In this document: piece by piece, positions 24,467 to 34,003 of the stretch | How positions within the stretch are numbered: position 1 is the stretch's first letter | How the letters are laid out: each line of letters opens with the position of its first letter | Source of the DNA: Thiofaba sp049322715 | Lineage (GTDB): Bacteria > Pseudomonadota > Gammaproteobacteria > Halothiobacillales > Halothiobacillaceae | Direction: 5' to 3' | Assembly (NCBI GenBank): GCA_049322715.1 | Contig: JBMOQP010000044.1 | Coordinates: forward strand, 141,272-205,271 | Length of the DNA: 64,000 bases | Notes under the pieces: model-generated | Seen by the model: the letters and a program-made list of their open reading frames with translations, nothing else | Databases searched by the model: none | Told to the model about the DNA's origin: nothing | Program-made: the position numbers and the translations under genes

Positions 24467-26065
24467 TCAGAAGGCTGCGACCGAACCGTCGCCGCGGGGG
24501 TCGGCGGCACCGGCGAGGACGCCATGTGCGTCGCGCACGATGGCGCCCGCATGGCCCATCATCTCGTCGAACTCCCGCACGACCTCGGTCTCATGCCCCT
24601 TCGTGCCCAATGCGCGGATCACGCCCGCGGGGAGGCGCGACTCGAGCTTCAGCGTGTTGGAGTTGCTCCCCCAGGTCCGGCCTAGCAGCCAGCGGGGCGC
24701 GGTGACCGCCGCCTGCAGCTCTTGGCCGTACATGGCGTAGCGGCTGAAGACGGCCGCCTGCGTCTGAGGTTGGCCGTCGCCCCCCATGGTCCCGCAGACC
24801 ATGAGGCGACCGTCCCGGAGCTCGGCCATCGCCGGGTTCAGGGTGTGGAACGGCTTGCGGCCGGGCTGCAGGACGCGCGGCGAGGCGGGGTCGAGCGCGA
24901 AGGCCAGGCCCCGGTTCTGCCACACGATCCCGGTCTGCGGCAGCACGACGCCGCTGCCGTACTCGTGGTAGATGCTCTGGATGGCCGACACTGCCCTCCC
25001 CTCGCCGTCAATGACGCCGAACCAGGTGGTATCGCCCATGTCCCCTGCCCCGCCCCACGGCGCGGCGCGGGCGGGATCGAACCCTTGCACGAGGCCGTCC
25101 AGCACCCCGTCCTGCAATAGGCTTTCCACCTCCAGTTGCATGTCGCGCGGATCCCGCACATGGCGATCGCGCATGCGGAAGGCCATCTTGGTCGCTTCGA
25201 CCAGCCGGTGGATATGCTCGGCGCCATCGGGCTCGACGGCCTGACCGCCCATCCTCTCGAACAGGGCGAGGATCATGAGGGACGCCACCCCCTGGGTGGG
25301 CGGCGGGGCGTTGTAGACCCGGCCGCAGGCCAGGTCGACGGACAGCGGGGCGGCCAGGGACGCGCGATGCGCCTCGAGGTCGCCGCGGCCGAGCGGACTG
25401 CCCACGGCATCGAGGTCCGCGGCCAGGGATGCCGCCAGTTCGCCCCGGTAGAAGTCGTCCACGCCGGCCCGCCCCAACTGCTCGAGCGTCGCGGCAAGCC
25501 GTGGCTGCTGCTCCAGTGCTCCGCCCGGACGGGCCGAATCCTTCGCCAGGAAGGTGTCGGCGAAACCCGGCACGGCGCGCAGCTCATCCAGCCGCGCGGC
25601 TGTGGTGCGGGACTGGCTCGCGGTGACCGGATAGCCCCGCGCGGCATGCTCGACCGCGTCCTCCAGCAGCCGGGCCATGGGCATGCGCCCCCCCCAGTCG
25701 TTGCGGGAGATCGTCCCGGCCGCATGCCAGGCGGATACGGCCCCCGCCGTGGTGAGGGCCGCGAGGGGGCCGCGCGTGGGGATTTCGCCCAGACCATGCC
25801 CTGCGTAGAAGGCTGGCGTGGCCCGCAGGGCGGCGGCGCCGCAGGCGTCAATGAAGACCGGCTCCGTGCCGGGGGCACGCACCAGCCAGAAGGCGTCGCC
25901 ACCGATGCCTGTCATGTGCGGGTAGACCACGGCCAGTGAGGCTGCGGTCGCGATGGCCGCCTCAATGGCGTTGCCGCCGTCGCGCAGGACATCGAGCCCG
26001 GCCTGGGCCGCCAGGGCATGCGGCGCGACCACCATGCCGCGTCGTGCCCGTATCGTATTCAACAT
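24467..26065 (-). CDS. Gamma-glutamyltransferase-family enzyme, cytoplasmic
   Basis: 532 residues, an Ntn-hydrolase of the gamma-glutamyltransferase family. It opens with RRGMVVAPHALAAQAGLDVL and DGGNAIEAAIATAASLAVVYP. The autoprocessing site and nucleophile threonine lie near residue 345 in GDMGDTTWFGV. The oxyanion region follows with YHEYGSGVVLPQTGI, and the late CGTMGGDGQPQTQAAVF is conserved. Unlike classical GGT it has no signal peptide, so it should act on an imported gamma-glutamyl or acyl-amide substrate inside the cell. It lies 9 bases from the TauE-like gene and 19 from dctM. The substrate is unknown. Confidence 0.88.
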   Translation of the reverse strand: MLNTIRARRGMVVAPHALAAQAGLDVLRDGGNAIEAAIATAASLAVVYPHMTGIGGDAFWLVRAPGTEPVFIDACGAAALRATPAFYAGHGLGEIPTRGPLAALTTAGAVSAWHAAGTISRNDWGGRMPMARLLEDAVEHAARGYPVTASQSRTTAARLDELRAVPGFADTFLAKDSARPGGALEQQPRLAATLEQLGRAGVDDFYRGELAASLAADLDAVGSPLGRGDLEAHRASLAAPLSVDLACGRVYNAPPPTQGVASLMILALFERMGGQAVEPDGAEHIHRLVEATKMAFRMRDRHVRDPRDMQLEVESLLQDGVLDGLVQGFDPARAAPWGGAGDMGDTTWFGVIDGEGRAVSAIQSIYHEYGSGVVLPQTGIVWQNRGLAFALDPASPRVLQPGRKPFHTLNPAMAELRDGRLMVCGTMGGDGQPQTQAAVFSRYAMYGQELQAAVTAPRWLLGRTWGSNSNTLKLESRLPAGVIRALGTKGHETEVVREFDEMMGHAGAIVRDAHGVLAGAADPRGDGSVAAF

Positions 26066-26084
26066 GTCGGAGTCCTTGTGGGGG

Positions 26085-27407
26085 CTACCAGCCCATGCTC
26101 TGCGGCAGGGCGGTCGCGATGGCGGGAAAGGCCAGCACGATGGCGAGGGTGAACAGCTGCAGGCCGATGAACGGGATCACCCCAAGGTAGATATCCCGTG
26201 TGCGCACCTCGGGCGGAGCCACGCCCTTGAGGAAGAACAAGGCCCAACCGAAGGGCGGCGTCAGGAAGGAGGTCTGCAGCACGATGGTCACCAGCATGGC
26301 CAGCCAGACCATGTCCACGTCGGCGGCCGCGAAGATGGGCAGCATCAGCGGCAGCACGATGTAGGAGATCTCGATCCACTCCAGGAAGAAACCGAGGACG
26401 AACAGGATCGCCATCATGAACAGGATGGCCCCCATCGTGCCGCCGGGCACCCAGTCGAACATGGCGTTGATCAGCTCCTCTCCCTCCAGACTGCGGAAGC
26501 TGAGGCTGAAGGCCTGTGCCGCGATCAGGACGAACATGATCATGCCGGTGATTTTCAGGGTGTCGCGCATCGTTTCGTGCAGGGTGGCCCGGGTGAGCTT
26601 GCCCATCGCCGCCACCATCAACAGGGCACCCAGCGCGCCCAGCGATGCGGCCTCGGTGGGCGCCGCCACGCCGCCGATGATCGAGCCGAGGACGGCGATG
26701 ACGAGCACCAGGGGCGGCACCACCACCTTGACCAGCTGCAGCATCAGCTCGCGTCGGCCGACCGCATCGCGCTCGGCCTGGGGAAGCGGAGGGGCGAGCC
26801 CCGGACGCAGCTTGCCCAGCACCAGCAGGTAGACGATATAGAGCCCCGAGAGCAGCAGGGAGGGCACGACGGCGGCGGCGAACAGCTCGCCCACCGATTC
26901 GCCCATGATGTCGGCCAGCAGGATGATGATGAGGCTGGGCGGGATGATCTGGCCGAGGGTGCCGGAGGCGCAGATCGTCCCGCAGGCCAGGGCCGGGTGG
27001 TACCCCCGCGCGAGCAGTTTCGGCAGGGTGATCAGCCCCACGGCCACCACGGTGGCCCCGACGATGCCGGTCGATGCGCCCATCAGGACCCCGACCACGA
27101 TGATGGCGATGGCCATGCCGCCCGCGCGATTTCCGGCGAGGTGCCCCACTACGTCCATCGCGTGTTCGGCGATCCGCGACTTCTCCAGCAGCACCCCCAT
27201 GAACACGAACAGGGGGACGGCCAGCATGGTGTAGTTGGTCAGCACGCCGTATATGCGCGCCGGCAGGAGATGGAACAGCCCATCGCCCATGCCGATGTAG
27301 CCGAACACCAGCCCGGTCGCGGCGATGGAAAAGGCCACGGGCACCCCTGCGAAAAGCAGGACCAGCAGCCCCAGCACCATCAGCATGGCAAGCGTTTGCG
27401 GGTCCAC
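26085..27407 (-). CDS. TRAP transporter large permease, DctM type
   Basis: 440 residues with about twelve hydrophobic segments. The family features are visible: LAMLMVLGLLVLLFAGVPVAF at the N-terminus, AIIVVGVLMGASTGIVGATV and GTLGQIIPPSLIIILLADIMG with the conserved prolines, and the C-terminal LQTSFLTPPFGWALFFLKG. It forms the sodium- or proton-driven channel of a tripartite ATP-independent periplasmic transporter. The start is separated by one base from the dctQ stop, so both are co-translated. Confidence 0.94.
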   Translation of the reverse strand: MDPQTLAMLMVLGLLVLLFAGVPVAFSIAATGLVFGYIGMGDGLFHLLPARIYGVLTNYTMLAVPLFVFMGVLLEKSRIAEHAMDVVGHLAGNRAGGMAIAIIVVGVLMGASTGIVGATVVAVGLITLPKLLARGYHPALACGTICASGTLGQIIPPSLIIILLADIMGESVGELFAAAVVPSLLLSGLYIVYLLVLGKLRPGLAPPLPQAERDAVGRRELMLQLVKVVVPPLVLVIAVLGSIIGGVAAPTEAASLGALGALLMVAAMGKLTRATLHETMRDTLKITGMIMFVLIAAQAFSLSFRSLEGEELINAMFDWVPGGTMGAILFMMAILFVLGFFLEWIEISYIVLPLMLPIFAAADVDMVWLAMLVTIVLQTSFLTPPFGWALFFLKGVAPPEVRTRDIYLGVIPFIGLQLFTLAIVLAFPAIATALPQSMGW

Positions 27408-27408
27408 T

Positions 27409-28023
27409 TCAATACTCCTTCACGATTTGGGGCAGCTCAGGGCCCTCGAGGGGCAGGGACAACTCCTGCGTCGACTCCTGCGTCGACATGGCGGCCGCCG
27501 CCGAGCCCCGGGGTTGGGAAACCCACAGGGCGAGTCCATCCCGGATCGCAATCGCCAGCCCTTGCAGAGCGATGAGGGCAAATCCGGCCGGGATGACCGA
27601 CTTGATCAGATAGCGATAGGGCAACCCGCCCGGGTCGGGGGATATCTCGCCGTTGCGGTAGGACTGCATGACGTAGTCCAGCGACAGCCAGCCTATCCAG
27701 AGCGACATCGGCACGATGACCAGCAGCGCCGTGCCCACGCTGAGCAGAAGCCTGGCCCGCGCGCTGTAGCGGTGGGAGAACAGGTCCACCTGGACATGCT
27801 CGTTCTGCTGCAGGGTGTAGAGCGATCCAAGCATGGCCAGCAGGGCCAGCAGGTGCCACTCGAGTTCCTGCGTGGCCACCGAGCTGAGGTGGAAGAAATA
27901 GCGGGCGAGGACATTGCCGGCGATCAGCAGCACGAGCAGCAGGGTGAGCCACGCGCCCACCCTGCCGAGCCGTTCGATGCCGTTGTCCAGGGCCCTCGCC
28001 CAGCGGTCGAGAACGCTCACCAT
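27409..28023 (-). CDS. TRAP transporter small permease, DctQ type
   Basis: 204 residues with four membrane helices (LTLLLVLLIAGNVLARYFF; LEWHLLALLAMLGSLYTL; LLLSVGTALLVIVPMSLWIG; and one near residue 145). The ELEWHLLA and NEHVQVDLF motifs are typical of DctQ. The last 50 residues (SQPRGSAAAAMSTQESTQEL and on) are a hydrophilic tail longer than usual. It links the large permease to the periplasmic binding protein. Confidence 0.9.
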   Translation of the reverse strand: MVSVLDRWARALDNGIERLGRVGAWLTLLLVLLIAGNVLARYFFHLSSVATQELEWHLLALLAMLGSLYTLQQNEHVQVDLFSHRYSARARLLLSVGTALLVIVPMSLWIGWLSLDYVMQSYRNGEISPDPGGLPYRYLIKSVIPAGFALIALQGLAIAIRDGLALWVSQPRGSAAAAMSTQESTQELSLPLEGPELPQIVKEY

Positions 28024-28029
28024 GGCCGG

Positions 28030-29115
28030 TTACGCCAGGTCGGTCTGCAGCACGGTTTCGCTGCGACGCTGCCAGCCGTCGTGCTTCTTCTTGAAGGCGA
28101 AATAGCTGTCGTAGACCCTCTTCGTCAGCGGATCCTTGGCCGCTTCGGTGGTGAGGGCGTCATGGGTGATCTCCCTCATGCGCTTGACGATCTCCGGCGA
28201 GAGGGCGCCGAGGATGACGCCATGATTGGAGACGAGATCCTCCAGCGCATCGGCGTTGTTGGCCTCCGACCAGGTGTGGCTGAGGACGTTGCACGCCGCG
28301 GCCGCCGTCCTGACGATGGACTGCAGGTCCTCCGGCAGGCTGGCCCACGCCGCCTTGTTGACGAGCAGTTCGGTGACGTTGTTCGGCTCGTGCCAGCCGG
28401 TGGTGTAGTAGTGCTTGGCCGCCTTGTGCAGACCAAGGCGGCGGTCCTGATACGGTCCGACGAACTCGGCGGCATCGATGACGCCGCGCTCGAGGGCCGG
28501 GAAAATCTCGCCGCCGGGCAGCAGCTTCACGCTCACGCCCAGCTGCTCGTACACCTTGCCGGCCAGCCCCGGGATGCGCATCCGCAATCCCTTGAAGTCC
28601 TCCAGGGTGTTGATCGGCTTGCGGAACCAGCCGGTCATCTGGACGCCCGTGTTGCCGGCAGGCATGCCAATCACGTTGAACGGGGCATAGACCTCGTCCC
28701 ACAGCTTCTGGCCTTCGCCGTGATACAGCCAGGCGTTCATGCCCTGGAAATTCATGCCGAACGGCACGGCCGTGAAGAACTGCGCGGCGAAGGTCTTGCC
28801 GGCCCAGAAATAGGAGTTGGCCCAGTTCATCTCGACCGTCCCCTTGGACACCGCATCGAACCCCTCGAGAGCGGGGATCAGCTCGCCGGCGGCGTAATGC
28901 TTGATCTTGAGCCGACCGTCGGAGAGAGACTCGACCATCTTGCAGAAGTCGGTGGCGCTTCCCGGCCCCGTCGTATAGAACGGTGCCCCCGCGGGGTAGG
29001 CATTGGTCATCTTCCAGTGGAAGGTCTTTTTCGAATCCGCCTTGGCAATCATGGGGGCGGAGATGGCCCCTAGGGCAACGCCAGATTTGAGGAACCCGCG
29101 GCGAGAGATGGACAT
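28030..29115 (-). CDS. TRAP transporter periplasmic solute-binding protein, DctP type (Tat-exported)
   Basis: 361 residues from the ATG at 29115, preceded by AAGGAG. The N-terminus MSISRRGFLKSGVALGAISA is a twin-arginine signal (SRRGFLK). The mature protein has the DctP layout: FHWKMTNAYPAG, the substrate-contacting arginines in LKGLRMRIPG-like DFKGLRMRIPGLAG, and VIDAAEFVGPYQDRRLGL, which resembles the TRAP subfamily annotated for mannitol/chloroaromatic compounds (2-oxo acid or carboxylate ligands). First gene of the operon dctP-dctQ-dctM-ggt-tauE; a divergent Lrp-type regulator lies upstream. The ligand is not predictable from sequence alone. Confidence 0.92.
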   Translation of the reverse strand: MSISRRGFLKSGVALGAISAPMIAKADSKKTFHWKMTNAYPAGAPFYTTGPGSATDFCKMVESLSDGRLKIKHYAAGELIPALEGFDAVSKGTVEMNWANSYFWAGKTFAAQFFTAVPFGMNFQGMNAWLYHGEGQKLWDEVYAPFNVIGMPAGNTGVQMTGWFRKPINTLEDFKGLRMRIPGLAGKVYEQLGVSVKLLPGGEIFPALERGVIDAAEFVGPYQDRRLGLHKAAKHYYTTGWHEPNNVTELLVNKAAWASLPEDLQSIVRTAAAACNVLSHTWSEANNADALEDLVSNHGVILGALSPEIVKRMREITHDALTTEAAKDPLTKRVYDSYFAFKKKHDGWQRRSETVLQTDLA

Positions 29116-29475
29116 GAAGGCGCTCCTTACGAGAAGAGATGATCGACCCGAACGCTTACAAACGTTCGCTTCAGAAAGGCCTATGCGAACTCCATGCCAC
29201 ATCCATATAAACGACAACAATCACAGATAAATCAATGACTTGAAAACAATTCAAGGACGGATGACGCCGGGCGTGCCACGCACCCCTTTGAGGCAATGCC
29301 CCGGCCCACGATGATTCGCTTGTAAACAAAACAACGACTAAATTAACTTTTGTAAAGTCACGCCCCCTGCCACCGGGGGCGATGCTTGCTCGGCGAGCCG
29401 GCACGGGAACAGATGTAGGGCCTGCATGAAAGCAGGCAGCCACGCACCACTCGGGTGCATCGAGGGAAGGCGGGG
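29116..29475. promoter_or_regulatory. Divergent control region between the TRAP operon and the Lrp-type regulator
   Basis: A 360-base gap with an A/T-rich core at about 29205-29360, unlike the surrounding G/C-rich DNA. Inverted GAACG/CGTTC around CTTACAAA (29150-29167) lies close to the dctP start. TTGTAAA occurs twice as a direct repeat (about 29320 and 29351). GCCCCC/GGGGGC forms a stem near 29365-29383. A/T-rich, loosely symmetrical sites are what Lrp/AsnC proteins bind, so this is the likely operator region for both directions. Exact promoters were not assigned. Confidence 0.5.
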
Positions 29476-29922
29476 ATGAACAAGCTCGATACAGAGATCA
29501 TCAGCATGCTGATCAAGAACGGACGACTGTCCTTCGCCGAGATCGCCCGCCAGCTTGGCGTGACTCGCGCCCACGTCCGTGATCGCGTCCAGGCCCTGCT
29601 CGAAGAGGGATATATCGAGCAGTTCACCGCCGTGATCAATCCCGAGAAGCTCGGCAAGACCGTGTCCGCCTTCCTTGACGTGAAGGTTGCCCCGCAAGGA
29701 CTCGAAGCCATCGCCCAGGAGCTTGCCGACCAGCCCGAGGTGGTGAGTCTGTACATCATGAGCGACATGCGCAGCCTGCATGTGCACACCCTGACCGACA
29801 GCCAGGAAACGCTTCTGGCCTTCGTGAGCCGACAGCTGTTCGCCCGGGAGCACGTCATCAGCGTGGAGAGCCACACCCTGCTCAAGCGCATCAAGCACCG
29901 GAGAGGCGGCCCCCGTCTCTAG
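29476..29922 (+). CDS. Lrp/AsnC-family transcriptional regulator
   Basis: 148 residues. An N-terminal AsnC-type helix-turn-helix (LDTEIISMLIKNGRLSFAEI, then ARQLGVTRAHVRDRVQALLE) is followed by the sheet-rich RAM ligand-binding domain (VSAFLDVKVAPQGLEAIA; VVSLYIMSDMRSLHVHTL). The ATG at 29476 is chosen over one at 29455 because it begins the HTH directly. It is divergent from the TRAP/GGT operon, so it probably senses the imported amino-acid-like substrate and controls that operon. Regulation is inferred from arrangement. Confidence 0.9.
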   Translation: MNKLDTEIISMLIKNGRLSFAEIARQLGVTRAHVRDRVQALLEEGYIEQFTAVINPEKLGKTVSAFLDVKVAPQGLEAIAQELADQPEVVSLYIMSDMRSLHVHTLTDSQETLLAFVSRQLFAREHVISVESHTLLKRIKHRRGGPRL

Positions 29923-29989
29923 CAGCCTCTGTGCGCGCTGCATGCCCCTCGCGCAAGGCGAGGCCGGAGAACCGCATGCCATGGCGCAT

Positions 29990-30017
29990 GAAAAATCCCG
30001 GCCTTCTTGGATTTTTC
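29990..30017 (+). terminator. Hairpin after the Lrp-type gene, possible terminator
   Basis: GAAAAATCC (29990-29998) pairs perfectly with GGATTTTTC (30009-30017). The second arm itself supplies five consecutive T. It lies 68 bases after the regulator stop, in a gap with no other feature, before the helix-hairpin-helix gene. It could work as a weak intrinsic terminator. Confidence 0.4.
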
Positions 30018-30095
30018 TGATGGCGAATGGCTTGTGCGCCATCTAAACAAGGGTGTACCGGCACTGTCGCCGGTTTGATGAACAAGGAGTTCAGG

Positions 30096-30380
30096 ATGAA
30101 GAAGTTCATGCGCCCGTTCGTGCTTGCCCTCGCCCTCGGCCCGCTGGCGGCCATGGCCGTCGAGCCGATCGACATCAACAGCGCCGACGCGCCCCAGTTC
30201 GAGAAGATCAACGGCATCGGCCCGGCCAAGGCGCAGGCGATCGTCGACTACCGCGCCAAGCACGGCCCGTTCCAGCAGGTCGACGACCTGGAGAAGGTCG
30301 CGGGCATCGGGCCGAAAATGCTGGAGAAGATCAGGGCGGAGGTGACCGTCAAGGGCGCGTCGGCCGGCGCGAAGAAGTAA
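30096..30380 (+). CDS. Secreted ComEA-like helix-hairpin-helix protein
   Basis: 94 residues. A signal peptide (MKKFMRPFVLALALGPLAAM-A, cleavage predicted before VEP) precedes a double helix-hairpin-helix DNA-binding domain: IDINSADAPQFEKINGIGPA, then VDDLEKVAGIGPKMLEKI. This is the short ComEA-type form seen in many Proteobacteria, which binds DNA non-specifically in the periplasm and in some species helps pull in transforming DNA. The ATG at 30096 follows a strong AAGGAG; upstream in-frame ATGs are rejected because they precede the signal peptide. A terminator follows immediately. Confidence 0.9.
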   Translation: MKKFMRPFVLALALGPLAAMAVEPIDINSADAPQFEKINGIGPAKAQAIVDYRAKHGPFQQVDDLEKVAGIGPKMLEKIRAEVTVKGASAGAKK

Positions 30381-30398
30381 GTCACCATCGCGGGATCA

Positions 30399-30422
30399 AG
30401 GGCGGCCCCGGCCGCCCTTTTT
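30399..30422 (+). terminator. Rho-independent terminator of the ComEA-like gene
   Basis: AGGGCGGCC (30399-30407), CC, GGCCGCCCT (30410-30418), then four more T. A perfect 9-bp G/C-rich stem followed by a T-run, 19 bases after the stop codon. Confidence 0.9.
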
Positions 30423-30442
30423 GTTGCGCATGCTATTGTTTG

Positions 30443-30798
30443 AACCCGGATTGTTCATTGGAACACGGGAGTATGGCGCAGCCGAGGGCGAGCGGATTGG
30501 CGCACGGACGACGAACCCATAGCCTGGTCTATGGGTGAGGAGCACGGGCGCAAAGACGCCGCCAACATCGTTGCAAGGAGCAACGATGGAACGCCATGCG
30601 TTCCCCAAAGGGCTGGACACAGGGAGGTGTCCAGCCGCAGGCCGCCAGACCCCGCGGATGCCGGCCATCCATGGCCGCCCCCCTACGGGCTCGCCTTCGG
30701 CGCCCCCCCGATTTGTTCCCGACAAATCGGCTAGGCCAGGCGCCAGCCCATCCAGCCGGCGCAAAGGGGGTTGGCCGGTCCAATGGACAATCCGGGTT
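30443..30798. repeat. 356-bp non-coding element with 19-bp terminal inverted repeats and an internal hairpin array
   Basis: AACCCGGATTGTTCATTGG (30443-30461) is repeated inverted as CCAATGGACAATCCGGGTT (30780-30798), 18 of 19 matching. Inside is a row of hairpins: ATCGTTGC/GCAACGAT (30567-30587), GGAACGC-CAT-GCGTTCC (30588-30604), GGCTGGACAC/GTGTCCAGCC (30611-30636), CGGCCAT-CC-ATGGCCG (30662-30677), and GATTTGT/ACAAATC near 30710. Several are shared with the element at 45431 (reverse orientation). No convincing gene lies inside. The layout is that of a MITE carrying members of the hairpin-repeat family. It fills the gap between the terminator of the ComEA-like gene and the Uma2 gene. Confidence 0.75.
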
Positions 30799-30832
30799 GC
30801 GGGTTGAATGAATGATTTGAAGGAGTCCTCCC

Positions 30833-31411
30833 ATGGGCCAGCCACAACCGGTCGAACACATCGGTATCGACGAATACCTGCGCGGCGAGGAAACCGCGAG
30901 GATCAAGCACGAATTCCTGGATGGCCGCGTCTATGCCATGGCGGGGGCCAGTGAAAGACACAACCGGATTGCGCTTAACATTGCCTTCCAGCTTCGCGGC
31001 GTCACGCGCGGTAGCCGCTGCGGCGTCTTCATGTCCGACATGAAAGTGCGGGAGCGGAGTTCCAACATCTTCTACTACCCGGACGTGATGCTGGTCTGCG
31101 ATCCGGAGGACGATCATCCCTATTACAAGGAGCGCCCCTGCCTGATCGTCGAGGTGCTCTCGTCGTCCACAGCCGCCATCGACCGCCGGGAAAAATGGCG
31201 CACCTACCGGGACATGCCGTCGCTGAAGTATTACCTGATCGTGGATGCCGACCAGGTAGCGGTGGAGGTCTACAGCCGGGCGTCCGAGGGCTCTTGGCAG
31301 GTCGCGCCGCTGGAGGGCGGCGAGGTGCTCGCCATCGACTGCCCGCCTGTGCAGGCCGCGCTGTCGCTGGAAGACATCTACGAGGACACGGGGCTGGCCC
31401 TGCCCGTTTGA
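30833..31411 (+). CDS. Uma2-family (DUF820) putative nuclease
   Basis: 192 residues, starting at an ATG preceded by AAGGAG. It has the Uma2 signature of a PD-(D/E)xK-like fold: IDEYLRGEETARIKHEFLDG, then NIFYYPDVMLVC, then RPCLIVEVLSSSTAAIDRREK with the E-V-L-S run and K that end the active site, and KYYLIVDADQVAVEVY. The family is highly copied in cyanobacteria and scattered elsewhere; its cellular role is not known. It follows directly on the repeat element at 30443, suggesting the two may have arrived together. Confidence 0.85.
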   Translation: MGQPQPVEHIGIDEYLRGEETARIKHEFLDGRVYAMAGASERHNRIALNIAFQLRGVTRGSRCGVFMSDMKVRERSSNIFYYPDVMLVCDPEDDHPYYKERPCLIVEVLSSSTAAIDRREKWRTYRDMPSLKYYLIVDADQVAVEVYSRASEGSWQVAPLEGGEVLAIDCPPVQAALSLEDIYEDTGLALPV

Positions 31412-31496
31412 CATGTCAGGGGCGATAGCCATGGCCTTGGCCAGATCAAGGGCTTAGAATGCCGCCCCTCCGACCCACTGCGACTGGTTAACCTCC

Positions 31497-32858
31497 ATGA
31501 CTCGCGACAATACCGCCGATACCACCCAGAACGCCCCGGCCAAGAAGGTCTACATCAAGACCTGGGGCTGCCAGATGAACGAGTACGACGCCCAGAAGAT
31601 GGGCGACGTGCTGGAGGCCTTCGAGGGCATGGAGCGCGCCGAGACGCCGGAAGAGGCGGACGTGATCCTGCTCAACACCTGCTCGATCCGCGAGAAGGCG
31701 CAGGAGAAGGTGTTCTCCCAGCTCGGCCAGTGGAAGGAGCTCAAGCGCGCGAAGCCCGAGCTCGTGATCGGCGTGGGCGGCTGCGTCGCCAGCCAGGAGG
31801 GCGAGGCGCTGCGTGACCGCGCGCCGTTCGTCGACGTGGTGTTCGGCCCGCAGACCCTGCACCGCCTGCCGGAGATGATCCGCGAGGTGCGCAGCTCAGG
31901 CCACGCGGTGGTCGACATCTCCTTCCCGGAGATCGAGAAGTTCGACCGCCTGCCCGAGCCGCGCGCGGAAGGCCCGACCGCCTTCGTCTCGATCATGGAG
32001 GGCTGCTCCAAGTACTGCACCTTCTGCGTGGTGCCCTACACCCGCGGCGAGGAGGTCTCCCGCCCGTTCGACGACGTGCTGGCCGAATGCGCCCAGCTTG
32101 CCGCGCAGGGCGTGCGCGAGATCAACTTGCTCGGCCAGAACGTGAACGCCTACCGGGGCGCGATGCACGACGGCGGCGTCGCCGACCTCGCGCTCCTGAT
32201 CGAGTTCGTCGCCGCCATCGACGGCATCGAGCGCATCCGCTTCACCACCTCGCACCCGGTCGAATTCACAGACCGGCTGATCGAGGCCTACCGCAACGTG
32301 CCGCAGCTCGCGAGCTTCCTGCACCTGCCGGTGCAGTCCGGTTCCGACCGCGTGCTCGCGGCGATGAAGCGCGGCCACACCGCCATCGAGTACAAGTCGA
32401 AGATCCGCAAGCTGCGCGAGGCGCGCCCGGACATCTGCCTGTCGTCCGACTTCATCGTCGGCTTTCCCGGCGAGACCGAGGCCGACTTTGAGGCGACCAT
32501 GAAGCTGATCATGGATGTGGGCTTCGACCAGTCGTTCAGCTTCATCTACAGCGCCCGCCCCGGCACCCCGGCGGCGAGCCTTGAGGATGACACCCCGCTC
32601 GAGGTGAAGAAGGAGCGCCTGTACCGCCTGCAGGAGCTGATCAACAGCCAGGCCCGCGCGATCAGCGAGGCGATGCTCGGCACCATCCAGCGCATCCTGG
32701 TCGAGGGCCCCTCCAAGAAGGATGCTGCCGAGCTGATGGGCCGCACCGAGAACAACCGCGTGGTGAACTTCAAGGGCGGCGAGCGACTGATCGGCCACTT
32801 CGTCGACGTGCGCATCACCGAGGTGTTGCCCAACTCGCTGCGGGGCGAGGTGATTTGA
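31497..32858 (+). CDS. miaB: tRNA-2-methylthio-N6-dimethylallyladenosine synthase
   Basis: 453 residues. A radical-SAM methylthiotransferase that adds the 2-methylthio group to i6A37 of tRNAs reading UNN codons. The N-terminal UPF0004 domain holds three cluster cysteines (TWGCQMNEYD, LLNTCSIREKA, GVGGCVASQ). The radical-SAM motif is EGCSKYCTFCVVPYTRG, LLGQNVNAYRG follows, and a C-terminal TRAM domain ends the protein. First gene of the miaB-ybeZ-ybeY-corC-lnt cluster seen in E. coli. Confidence 0.97.
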   Translation: MTRDNTADTTQNAPAKKVYIKTWGCQMNEYDAQKMGDVLEAFEGMERAETPEEADVILLNTCSIREKAQEKVFSQLGQWKELKRAKPELVIGVGGCVASQEGEALRDRAPFVDVVFGPQTLHRLPEMIREVRSSGHAVVDISFPEIEKFDRLPEPRAEGPTAFVSIMEGCSKYCTFCVVPYTRGEEVSRPFDDVLAECAQLAAQGVREINLLGQNVNAYRGAMHDGGVADLALLIEFVAAIDGIERIRFTTSHPVEFTDRLIEAYRNVPQLASFLHLPVQSGSDRVLAAMKRGHTAIEYKSKIRKLREARPDICLSSDFIVGFPGETEADFEATMKLIMDVGFDQSFSFIYSARPGTPAASLEDDTPLEVKKERLYRLQELINSQARAISEAMLGTIQRILVEGPSKKDAAELMGRTENNRVVNFKGGERLIGHFVDVRITEVLPNSLRGEVI

Positions 32859-32864
32859 GCTTGC

Positions 32865-32943
32865 GGGAGCGACGCCTCGTCGCGATCCCCCCTTCGGCCC
32901 TCGGGCTGCGATGGCCAATGATTCAATCGCGTCCCGAGGGCCG
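32865..32943 (+). repeat. REP-like palindromes between miaB and ybeZ
   Basis: GGGAGCGACG-CCT-CGTCGCGATCC at 32865-32887 is a GGAGCG...CGCGAT palindrome of the same general class as that in pseG. A second perfect 11-bp inverted repeat follows: CGGCCCTCGGG (32895-32905) with CCCGAGGGCCG (32933-32943). These fill most of the 167-base gap. No terminator T-run is present. Confidence 0.6.
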
Positions 32944-33025
32944 CTTCTGCAATCGCCCCCTGCCGGTTGAATTTTCCCCCTCCCCGCCCCATGATCGTGG
33001 TCACTCCCCCTAGCCACTCCCGAAC

Positions 33026-33995
<970 letters not shown>

Positions 33996-34003
<8 letters not shown>

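Noticed and set aside
25953..29073. Long + strand open frames opposite the TRAP operon (540 and 582 codons)
   Set aside because: The minus strand encodes clear DctM, DctQ and DctP; the + frames are His/Gln/Asp-rich artefacts.
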